Source: an uncultured Cytophagaceae bacterium (lineage in GTDB: Bacteria; Bacteroidota; Bacteroidia; Cytophagales; Spirosomataceae). Taken from it: DNA of 21,046 nt. Both the position numbers and the translations under genes were made by a program. Below, piece after piece: positions 7,938 through 14,771 of this stretch (position 1 is its first letter; each line of letters opens with the position of its first letter). The DNA lies in the NCBI GenBank assembly GCA_938008575.1, contig CALLKB010000030.1, positions 1 to 21,046 of the forward strand. The letters are read 5' to 3'. The notes under the pieces were generated by a model. That model was not told the origin of the DNA and ran no database searches. It worked only from the letters and a program-made list of their open reading frames with translations.

Positions 7938-8395
7938 TGAACAATTAGTTCAACAATTTTGATTAATGTCAAGCTGAAGGTAATTAAGCCGAGTGTCCAA
8001 CGGATATTTGTCCTAATTGCCTTTTCGATGCTTACTTGTAATCGGGCCTCCATTGTTTCGAAACGAGCTTCAAATGCTTCAAATCGAACTTCAAGTGCAA
8101 GTATTCTATCTTCAAGTTTATCTAATCTATTCTCTAGATTATCTATTCTGCTCCCTAACTGTTCGAATTTTCCCGCTAGATCAATAAAGTCTAATCGAAG
8201 CTGCGCTACATCTGCGGCAATCGCGTCTCTTCGATCATCTAAATGGTTGATTTGGACGAATGCCGACTTAATTAACAAGGTACTAACATCTTGTTCAGTA
8301 AGCGCTTCACCATTTGAAAACTTGTTTTCAATAAATTGAATTTTCGGCTGAATCATTTCCAATAATTTATTCTCAATTTTGATATTCTTTTTCAT
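7931..8395 (-). CDS. Small coiled-coil protein with C-terminal membrane anchor
   Basis: I do not recognise a named family. The 154-residue protein has a charged N-terminal segment, then a long heptad-patterned region from about residue 68 to 120 (repeats such as LENRLDKLEDRILALE and FEAFEARFETMEARL). It ends in one hydrophobic segment (about 131-151, WTLGLITFSLTLIKIVELIV) and the short tail QK. This architecture resembles tail-anchored coiled-coil proteins of the DUF1640/CCDC90 type, but that is shape similarity only. A start at the ATG 8395 is preferred over an in-frame GTG at 8419; the longer form adds eight residues. It lies 81 nt beyond the cytochrome gene on the same strand with no clear promoter, so it may be the last gene of the long minus-strand run. 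It shares a terminator with leuS. Tail topology would leave the coiled coil in the cytoplasm. Confidence 0.7.
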   Translation of the reverse strand: MKKNIKIENKLLEMIQPKIQFIENKFSNGEALTEQDVSTLLIKSAFVQINHLDDRRDAIAADVAQLRLDFIDLAGKFEQLGSRIDNLENRLDKLEDRILALEVRFEAFEARFETMEARLQVSIEKAIRTNIRWTLGLITFSLTLIKIVELIVQK

Positions 8396-8476
8396 CCTTC
8401 GGGCTAGGTTTGATGACACAAATTTCGTCCGGATAAATACCTTTTCCTATTCAAAAAATGACTAATTGAATGATTA

Positions 8477-9487
8477 TCAATGAATTGATTTAATCCATTC
8501 GCGGATCAACGCGACGCCTTCTTGATGGATGATTGTCCGACTCATTTCCGGCATCATGACACCAGGATCTTGCGAATTCATCCGATAGAGCAATATGCTT
8601 TCTGCCGGTTTACCCGCAACGATGTCATAGGATAAACCGCCTGAACCACGACCTGCCGCCACGGGTGATTTCATGATGCCATAGGCCGTCGTGCCATAAT
8701 AGCGATAATCTAAAAATAAGCCTGAACTCTTGGCGGGTCCTTTGGGATTATGACAATGCGCACAATTGATGTCTAAATATGCCTTCACTCGTTCATTGAG
8801 CGGTGCACCTTCGTCAATATACGAGACGAATTTTGGCCTAGTTCCGGGTACATTCGTCAGCTGATTCGTCCGACTCCAATAATCCAATTGGTTTTCTTCT
8901 CCATGGGCATAGCGCATCGAGGCATTCATTTGTCGGGCGCTTGGACCTATCGGCGTCATCATACCATCGCGTTCGTGGCATCCTTTGCATTGATTCATAT
9001 TCGGCACGACATAATTAACCTGCTGCTTCTTGCCCTGCATGTTTTTGAACTCTACCAAACTCGTCCCACCAGCTACTTCTAAATAGGCTTCTGTTTGCTC
9101 CTCATTCCAAATATAAGGCAATGCTACCCAGCCCGTAGCTTCGTGGCTTAGGATACGTGTTTCCATGATTCTCCTACCGGATTCGGGTTTGCGTTCATCA
9201 ATCGGATAATAAAAGGTTTTAGCAATACGTGTTCCCACTGGAAATTGGAAAACGGAATCCGGATTGTAGGCGACTGATTGTCCCGCAGGTAATTGAACGA
9301 AACGTAATTTATGGGCGTAATCTGAAAAGAGGGGACTTATTAGCTCATAAGGTGTAACACCGATGACTGGAATTTGATCTTGCAGTTTTCCCTGAAACAA
9401 GCCATAATCAGATAGTTTCGTGGGGAATTTAGGCGCTGGTTGGTACGAAAATAAGCCAAGAAGCAAGAGGAATCCCAAGTAACGCAT
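8477..9487 (-). CDS. SO2930-family diheme c-type cytochrome
   Basis: This is a predicted exported cytochrome c with two covalent heme sites and no established partner or substrate. The 336-residue protein begins with a hydrophobic export signal (MRYLGFLLLLGLFSYQPA). Two CxxCH heme-binding motifs are present, CKGCH (about 167-171) and CAHCH (about 242-246). A Met-rich block, PGVMMPEM (about 308-315), may supply an axial ligand. The N-terminal half (TKLSDYGLFQG, LISPLFSDYAHKLRF, PVGTRIAKTFYYP) matches my memory of the SO2930/HNE_0200 family (TIGR03806), which commonly sits beside a parallel beta-helix protein, as here. I chose the ATG at 9487, 2 nt after the beta-helix stop, rather than an in-frame start at 9526 inside that gene, because only the shorter form begins with a signal peptide. 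Tight spacing implies co-translation. It is probably periplasmic and membrane-tethered or soluble. Confidence 0.88.
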   Translation of the reverse strand: MRYLGFLLLLGLFSYQPAPKFPTKLSDYGLFQGKLQDQIPVIGVTPYELISPLFSDYAHKLRFVQLPAGQSVAYNPDSVFQFPVGTRIAKTFYYPIDERKPESGRRIMETRILSHEATGWVALPYIWNEEQTEAYLEVAGGTSLVEFKNMQGKKQQVNYVVPNMNQCKGCHERDGMMTPIGPSARQMNASMRYAHGEENQLDYWSRTNQLTNVPGTRPKFVSYIDEGAPLNERVKAYLDINCAHCHNPKGPAKSSGLFLDYRYYGTTAYGIMKSPVAAGRGSGGLSYDIVAGKPAESILLYRMNSQDPGVMMPEMSRTIIHQEGVALIREWIKSIH

Positions 9488-9489
9488 GC

Positions 9490-10689
9490 CTAAAATTGAT
9501 TCGATTTGACATATTCCTGTACACAATCCAACTCTGCGGGATTACGTCGCACGTTTTTGAAATCGTGTTCCGCATCCATATTGGCCACCGACTGGTTTGC
9601 ATTATGATGTACACAAATGCGATGTTGGGGTAAATATTGACCATCGCTTCCACAACGTGCCGAATCAAGAATACCATCATAAACGACATAGGGTACATTT
9701 CTGCCAAATCGCAATTTGAAGCGGTAAATCTGGGCAAATCGTCCTTCTAAGGGTACACGTCCTAAACGACGCTCAAAGGTATTATTGAACACCGAAATGG
9801 CGGTTGGGTAGGGGTCATATTCCTTATCTTTAATCGCGATTTCTGACATGAAATAAGAAATAATACCGACGCCTACCGTTTGATGATTTAAAATCTTATT
9901 GTCGTAAATGTCTACGTTGCTCGTCGCCAAAATCAACATCCCGGTTCCCTTGGGTACTTTACCTACGATATTGCCTTTAGGAGCGAAATTCGATTGGTTA
10001 TTTGCTTCGATAAGGTTATTGTGAACCTTCACAAATCCACCCTTTTTTTGAATCAAATCCGGTAAGTCAAATACCAAAATCCCGCCTGTATTTCCATAGG
10101 CATGGTTATGGTGCACATCCGCATAAAGTGAGTTTTCAATTTCTATTCCCGCCACATTCTGATAGGCTGTGCAATTTTTTACTTCAATATGCTGCGATTG
10201 TCCTACATATATTCCCGCATCAGATGCCCCAATTGCAATGCAACTATCAATAAGAATATTCGTGCAAAGTACTGGATAAAGTGCATAGGAGCCATTTTGA
10301 GATTTAGGCCCTCCAGTCCATTCTGCTTTAATTCGACGGAATGTGATATCCTTCACATGCATCGTTTTGATTAGATCCCCTTTGGAATCTTGAACAGTCA
10401 AATCTTCTAAAACAATATTTTCACAGTTGGTGATTTTTATTCCCTCCGCACCCGTTTGTTGATCTTTAAAACTCAAAATGGTTTTGTCCATTCCCTTTCC
10501 GCGAATGGTGATCTTCTTTTTACCTTCTAGGGATAAACTACCTGAAATTTGAAAATTGCCGGACTCCAACTCAATTAAATCCCCATCTGATGCCAGGATT
10601 AATCGGGTCTGTAGTGCCTTTTCAAATTGGGCTTGCCCCATGACTGGAGAAAGCCCAATGAATAAAAGAAAGATGCTGAGGTACTTCAT
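9490..10689 (-). CDS. Secreted parallel beta-helix repeat protein (TIGR03805-like)
   Basis: This exported protein of 399 residues has no known activity. It has a signal peptide (MKYLSIFLLFIGLSPVMGQAQ). From about residue 40 to 310 it shows repeated short strands with Asn/Ile ladders typical of right-handed parallel beta-helices: NCENIVLEDLTV, VKDITFRRIKAEW, CTNILIDSCIAIG, SQHIEVKNCTAY, NSLYADVHHNHAYGN, NVDIYDNKILNH and TAISVFNNTFE. Such folds often bind or cleave polysaccharide, but I cannot point to a catalytic set. The C-terminal ~90 residues leave the helix pattern and carry Cys346, Cys359 and Cys389, which could form disulfides after export. It lies 5 nt after the Spy-like gene and 2 nt before the cytochrome gene, so the three are very likely co-transcribed. 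The pairing with an SO2930-type cytochrome is a recurring gene neighbourhood (TIGR03805 with TIGR03806), recalled from family knowledge. Confidence 0.86.
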   Translation of the reverse strand: MKYLSIFLLFIGLSPVMGQAQFEKALQTRLILASDGDLIELESGNFQISGSLSLEGKKKITIRGKGMDKTILSFKDQQTGAEGIKITNCENIVLEDLTVQDSKGDLIKTMHVKDITFRRIKAEWTGGPKSQNGSYALYPVLCTNILIDSCIAIGASDAGIYVGQSQHIEVKNCTAYQNVAGIEIENSLYADVHHNHAYGNTGGILVFDLPDLIQKKGGFVKVHNNLIEANNQSNFAPKGNIVGKVPKGTGMLILATSNVDIYDNKILNHQTVGVGIISYFMSEIAIKDKEYDPYPTAISVFNNTFERRLGRVPLEGRFAQIYRFKLRFGRNVPYVVYDGILDSARCGSDGQYLPQHRICVHHNANQSVANMDAEHDFKNVRRNPAELDCVQEYVKSNQF

Positions 10690-10694
10690 GCGAA

Positions 10695-11054
10695 TTAGTT
10701 TCTTGGAGGCCCACCCGCACGCATTTGCGACTGCATAGTTTTGTATTTCTCTAATTGCTCAGGTGTCAAAATTGCCTTCAACGCTTCTTGTTGGCCTTCA
10801 TTAATCTTCTTCATTTCCCCCATCATCTCTTCACGTTCCATACCTGCCTGACGGAATTCCATCATCTTTTCGATACGTGCAACAATTAAGGGTTCAATTT
10901 TGTCTTCTTGTTCTTTGGTCAATTTCAATTCTGAACTCATGCGGTTCAATTGATTCATAGCCATTTCCTGTGGACTTGGCATTTGTGCGTAAACTGCTTC
11001 GCCGGCTCCCATTAGGGTAATGACCATGGCGATTGTTGTTAAGATCTTTTTCAT
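10695..11054 (-). CDS. Small periplasmic Spy/CpxP-like LTxxQ protein
   Basis: This is a small exported helical protein of 119 residues. A signal peptide (MKKILTTIAMVITLMGAGEAVYAQ) is followed by a Met-rich, charged helical region. Two LTxxQ-type motifs, LKLTKEQEDKI (about 43-53) and ILTPEQLEKY (about 95-104), are the signature of the Spy/CpxP family. Its studied members are periplasmic chaperones or stress sensors that bind partly folded proteins or metals. The tail RAGGPPRN is polar. It lacks the length of the enteric proteins, and a specific role is not readable. It sits 32 nt downstream of eboF with no terminator between and 5 nt upstream of the beta-helix gene, so it bridges the ebo cluster and the beta-helix/cytochrome pair. 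A role guarding the folding of these exported partners is inference only. Confidence 0.8.
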   Translation of the reverse strand: MKKILTTIAMVITLMGAGEAVYAQMPSPQEMAMNQLNRMSSELKLTKEQEDKIEPLIVARIEKMMEFRQAGMEREEMMGEMKKINEGQQEALKAILTPEQLEKYKTMQSQMRAGGPPRN

Positions 11055-11086
11055 TATTATAAGTTTAGAATTTCAAGTTAACTAAT

Positions 11087-12451
11087 TTATTCAAACACCG
11101 TATTCCAAATCAAAGAATAAACTTCCGTCGGCTCCATTTTATCAGTTGATTGATTATCAGCGATATACAAAGGATAATAAGCTTCGTCGCAAAATGGACT
11201 ACCATGCGATCCTTTAACCAAACTCGCATCCAATGGAATCACATCCATGCGATATCGGAAACCAGTCAGTTTACGGGCCAATTTATAGGCTGCACGTAGT
11301 TTGATGAATGGGTTTTTAGGATCCATGAACATCTCGACCGGATCATACCCGGGTTTCTTAAAGATGTCTACGCAACGGGCAAAATCGGGTGCTTTTTTGT
11401 CGTCCAACCAGTAATAATAGGTGAACCAGGCATCCGTATCAGCAATCAATACTAAGTCACCCGCACGCGGATGATCGATGTGAAATGCGGCTAATTCCTC
11501 ACCGGATAGCACTTTTTTGACGCCATGTGTTTGCATCAAGAGTAATTTTACTTCATCTAAAACAGTAGCATCTGGACAATATACATGCGCGATTTGGTGA
11601 TCAGAAACGGCAAATGCACGTGATGCACCCGGATCTAATAATTCCAATCCTTGTTCTTCCCGTAAGGCGATATAACCAGCCTCGCGCAAGATGCGATTCA
11701 AATGAACGGGTTTGGAAACATTGTTTATTCCATACTCTGAAAGGATAATTACTTTCGCCCCCTTGCCTTCAAAATGGCTTACTAAACGCTCAACTACCTG
11801 ATCGATTTCCTGCAAATCGCCTTTGATCTTTTCAAAATCCACCCCGAATTTCTGCAAGCAATAATCCAAATGTGGCAAATAAATAAAGGTCAGCGTCGCG
11901 TCATATTTCTTATCCACATAAATGGAGGCATCCGCAATCCAGTTCGTCGATTTAATATTCGCATTGGGTCCCCAAAAATTAAACAAGGGAAATGTTCCAA
12001 AGGCCTCCTGCAATTCATCACGCAAATCTGCTGGATGGCTATAGCAATCGGGCATCTTCACTCCATCCGAGTGATATTGAGGTCTGGGTGTCACCGAATA
12101 ATCCGCCGTTGAATACATGTTGTACCACCAAAATAAATTGGCACAGGTGAAATTCGGATCTTTTTTATGTCCTGCATCCCAGATTTTTTCGTCCCCCACG
12201 AGCTTATTGGACTGTTTCCAAAACTTCACTTCCGAATCGATGTTGTCATACCAACCATTCCCCACAATACCATGTGAACTCGGATATTTACCAGTCAGGT
12301 ATACACTTTGAGAAGTCGTCGTCACGGCCGGAAAAGGGGGCTTGATTTTCGATTTCTTTTTGCCCGAAATATAACCATCTAAAAATGGCGTGTGTTGGCC
12401 TAAAATACTTTCGCTTAGGCCTACAATATCAATGACTACGGTTTTTTGCAT
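11087..12451 (-). CDS. eboF: EboF, alkaline phosphatase/phosphodiesterase-superfamily protein
   Basis: EboF is the last ebo protein, of the type I phosphodiesterase/nucleotide pyrophosphatase fold, 454 residues, with no signal peptide. It presumably acts on a phosphate ester or phosphodiester in ebo metabolite handling, but the substrate is unknown. Visible active-site landmarks are Asp8 in the first strand (VVIDIVG), the nucleophile-loop threonines in PPFPAVTTTSQS (38-49), SSHGIVGNGWYD (58-69), the Asp of LPHLDY (192-197) and a late His in KGSHGSPF (413-420). The segment that in nucleotide pyrophosphatases usually reads SDHG is SEYG here (238-241), replacing both metal ligands by Glu and Tyr. 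From memory this is typical of EboF proteins rather than a local mutation. Its start overlaps the end of eboE by 16 nt, indicating translational coupling. The Spy-like gene follows after 32 nt. Confidence 0.88.
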   Translation of the reverse strand: MQKTVVIDIVGLSESILGQHTPFLDGYISGKKKSKIKPPFPAVTTTSQSVYLTGKYPSSHGIVGNGWYDNIDSEVKFWKQSNKLVGDEKIWDAGHKKDPNFTCANLFWWYNMYSTADYSVTPRPQYHSDGVKMPDCYSHPADLRDELQEAFGTFPLFNFWGPNANIKSTNWIADASIYVDKKYDATLTFIYLPHLDYCLQKFGVDFEKIKGDLQEIDQVVERLVSHFEGKGAKVIILSEYGINNVSKPVHLNRILREAGYIALREEQGLELLDPGASRAFAVSDHQIAHVYCPDATVLDEVKLLLMQTHGVKKVLSGEELAAFHIDHPRAGDLVLIADTDAWFTYYYWLDDKKAPDFARCVDIFKKPGYDPVEMFMDPKNPFIKLRAAYKLARKLTGFRYRMDVIPLDASLVKGSHGSPFCDEAYYPLYIADNQSTDKMEPTEVYSLIWNTVFE

Positions 12452-13614
12452 AATAGGTCTTGTATGTACGTAACTTCACGCGCGATGGATGTCTCGATGG
12501 ATTCTTGGTATTCAGCAGGTAAAACTCCCCAGGTATAGGTCTCAATTTCCATCATCCGTGTGACATGATGTTGTTGATGATAAGCCAAAGTTTCCGCGAT
12601 TTCCGCTTGCGTGGAATTCAATAAGCCATAGGAATCTAAGAAAAGTGGTACATGGAAATGCACGCGCCACTCGTCGTAAATACCATCTTGATAGTGCGCT
12701 AATGCTTCTCCCAAATCTTTGAATTGTTCGAATGTTCCATCCTTTTTCAAGGCCTTCACCTGATGTAAATAAGTGGGTTCCTCATATTGTTTCAAGGCTT
12801 CGATACGCGCATAAGCGTCCTTTCGTAAATCAACTCGCAGCGCAGAACTGATTTGTATCTTGCCGATGGAGATATTTTTCTCTGCTAATTCTTGTAAACA
12901 GGAGGAAGGTTTATCGAATGAAACCCCATAATGACAGACATCGAAACAGATGTGTATATGCCTGCGAACCCAATCTTCAGGGATGCCAGCTGTTATCGCA
13001 TAAGGAATCAAAATGTCTGTGTACCAGTCTACGAATTCACGGTGATTTTCCAATAGTCCATCTGGTTCTGGTTCGATATCAATGTGAATCCATTTTCCCG
13101 TTGATTGTTCGGTTTGAGCCAAATAGGGAACGAGTTTTAGCAATTCCATCGTGGCCTGGCTAATAGCCGAACCGCGATTATCCCACCAAAATTTATAAGA
13201 CAAGGGTGATGTTGAAATGCCTCCCTCATGTTGATCCGAAGGCAATAATTGAACTAATAAATCAATCAGCCGACGGGTATAATTCACGCGATCCTGTGTC
13301 GTCCAGTCGGGCGCATGCACCTGATCTTTGACAATCGTATTGTGAAATCCGCCGTAAGGGAATCCGTTCAACGTAAATATGTAAATGTCTTCTTGGGCGA
13401 GCCAGGTTTTTAGGGCTGCCAACTTGTTCGAATCTTCGATTAAATCGATACTTGCCTGATTCGCGATCCGTAAACCCAATCCCATCGCGTGGTCTGGACA
13501 AACTTCTTGCTTTACCTTCGGGACGGTTGCTTGTAAATTGGCAAAATGTTCTTCCCAAATCTCACCGGGATGAATGTTACTGCAATAGCTGAGGTGTCCG
13601 TAGGCCGTTTTCAT
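12436..13614 (-). CDS. eboE: EboE, TIM-barrel metabolite traffic protein
   Basis: EboE is a 392-residue soluble protein resembling the xylose isomerase-like/sugar phosphate isomerase-epimerase TIM barrels; its reaction is unknown. Barrel-end motifs rich in potential metal ligands are spaced along the chain: HLSYCSNIHPGE (7-18), LNGFPYGGFH (82-91), HIDIEPEPDGLLE (177-189), HICFDVCHYGVSF (221-233), VHFHVPLF (318-325) and EIETYTWGVLP (356-366). The Glu/Asp/His content at these strand ends suggests a divalent metal site like that of the fold family. It begins 1 nt after the eboD stop (TAAGATG arrangement) and overlaps eboF by 16 nt, so it is translated as part of the ebo unit. It is assigned as EboE from the combination of this sequence pattern and its position between the cyclase and the phosphodiesterase; sequence alone would support only a TIM-barrel isomerase-like label. 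Confidence 0.88.
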   Translation of the reverse strand: MKTAYGHLSYCSNIHPGEIWEEHFANLQATVPKVKQEVCPDHAMGLGLRIANQASIDLIEDSNKLAALKTWLAQEDIYIFTLNGFPYGGFHNTIVKDQVHAPDWTTQDRVNYTRRLIDLLVQLLPSDQHEGGISTSPLSYKFWWDNRGSAISQATMELLKLVPYLAQTEQSTGKWIHIDIEPEPDGLLENHREFVDWYTDILIPYAITAGIPEDWVRRHIHICFDVCHYGVSFDKPSSCLQELAEKNISIGKIQISSALRVDLRKDAYARIEALKQYEEPTYLHQVKALKKDGTFEQFKDLGEALAHYQDGIYDEWRVHFHVPLFLDSYGLLNSTQAEIAETLAYHQQHHVTRMMEIETYTWGVLPAEYQESIETSIAREVTYIQDLLCKKP

Positions 13615-13615
13615 C

Positions 13616-14761
13616 TTAAGCGTATTTAGCTAATAAGGCAACTGAAGCTTGGATCGTTGGGAAGTCCATTTCGTGAACTTCTTCTCCTTTTCCTAAAGCT
13701 TTCAACAAAGTGATGGTTAAATGCCCTCCCAAATGTTCTTGGAATTCTTGCAAACCTTTATGCAGGTTTTGGCATTCATTTTCGGCCAAAGCTTGATGAT
13801 ATAAATCAAATCCTAAGCCTTTAATAACGGCCAATATACGCTCGCAATCCACTAATGAAATCGCACCAATCAAATGCGAATACACGCAATCCAAGGCAAT
13901 TCCGATCGCGACTGCTTCGCCATGACGTATCTTGAAATCGGATAAATATTCCAATTTATGAGCTGCCCAATGTCCAAAATCCAAGGGTCGTGCGGATCCC
14001 AATTCAAAAGGATCCCCGCCCGAAATATGCTTCATGTGCAAGTCGGCGCAACGATAAATTTGCTCAACCATCGCCGCTTCATCACGGGCATTCATGGCAT
14101 CGACATGCGCCTCCAACCATTCAAAAAAGGCTAAATCTTTGATCAAAGCCACTTTGATGGCTTCTGCAATCCCAGAGCGCCAGTCGCGGTCTTCTAAGGT
14201 TGCTAAAAAGGCGATATCGTTAAATACGGCTACAGCAGGAGCGAAGGTGCCTAAGAAATTCTTCTTTCCTAAGTAATTGACCCCATTTTTAACGCCTACC
14301 CCTGAATCATTTTGGGATAAGACGGTTGTGGGTATACGAATTAATTTAACTCCACGATGGGAAATGGCAGCGGCATAGCCCGACATATCCAAGAACGCCC
14401 CACCACCAATGGCGGCGACAAAAGAATGTCGGTCAATGCGATGTTCATCAATCGCCCGAACGACTTCTTCATAAAATCGGGGATCATTTTTACACACTTC
14501 GCCCCCAGGTAAAACCAAGATTTCTGGTGCTAAATCAGCTACGGCATTCGATTCGAAATAAGAAACAATGTTACTCGTTAAGGATGGATGTGCATCTGCA
14601 ACGCCTTTGTCGATGACAAATAAGATACGTTTGCGGAAATTGCTTTGGCCAAAATTGGATATAAAATCACACAAGGTTTTATTGCTCGCGTCAAACAAGT
14701 GTTTCGTAAAAATCACTTGATAGCTGAAGGGTACTTGAAATTGCTGTTGTAAAACTTGCAT
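13616..14761 (-). CDS. eboD: EboD, 3-dehydroquinate synthase-like sugar phosphate cyclase
   Basis: This 381-residue protein belongs to the sugar phosphate cyclase superfamily, NAD- and metal-dependent enzymes that close linear sugar phosphates into carbocycles. It has the dehydroquinate synthase framework: PGGEVCKN (85-92), the NAD-binding GGGAFLDMSGYAA (119-131), PTTVLSQNDSGVGVKNG (144-160), GKKNFLG, AEAIKVALIKD (199-209), LDFGHWAAHKLE (260-271) and HGEAVAIG (280-287). The three expected metal ligands Glu200, His264 and His280 are present, so it looks catalytically competent. The loop NDSGVGVKNGVNYLGKKN (151-168) departs from the typical DHQS form DSSVGGKTAxN, which argues against a routine shikimate-pathway role and for a dedicated pathway substrate. 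It starts 10 nt after eboC and ends 1 nt before eboE. It is named EboD by position in the cluster. The alternative, the housekeeping AroB, is unlikely. Confidence 0.88.
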   Translation of the reverse strand: MQVLQQQFQVPFSYQVIFTKHLFDASNKTLCDFISNFGQSNFRKRILFVIDKGVADAHPSLTSNIVSYFESNAVADLAPEILVLPGGEVCKNDPRFYEEVVRAIDEHRIDRHSFVAAIGGGAFLDMSGYAAAISHRGVKLIRIPTTVLSQNDSGVGVKNGVNYLGKKNFLGTFAPAVAVFNDIAFLATLEDRDWRSGIAEAIKVALIKDLAFFEWLEAHVDAMNARDEAAMVEQIYRCADLHMKHISGGDPFELGSARPLDFGHWAAHKLEYLSDFKIRHGEAVAIGIALDCVYSHLIGAISLVDCERILAVIKGLGFDLYHQALAENECQNLHKGLQEFQEHLGGHLTITLLKALGKGEEVHEMDFPTIQASVALLAKYA

Positions 14762-14771
14762 GAATAATAAA

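Noticed and set aside
7959..8339. Plus-strand open frame of 126 codons opposite the coiled-coil gene
   Set aside because: Its Ser/Asn-rich repeats are the mirror of the heptad codons on the other strand; the minus frame has a sensible domain layout and ends at a terminator.
8396..8476. Terminator or promoter between the cytochrome and coiled-coil genes
   Set aside because: GAAATTTG near 8420-8435 misses the first base of the -7 box and lacks a -33 partner; the repeats near 8455-8480 do not pair well.
9429..9737. Minus-strand frame across the beta-helix/cytochrome junction
   Set aside because: It overlaps both well-supported genes in another frame and has no signal peptide or domain.
11055..11086. 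Promoter or terminator between eboF and the Spy-like gene
   Set aside because: Only a short AGTTAACT palindrome and AT-rich bases are present; no -33/-7 pair and no stem with T-tract.
13616..14761. Housekeeping aroB (shikimate pathway)
   Set aside because: The gene is embedded in eboA-F with coupled junctions and has an altered substrate loop; it fits EboD better.
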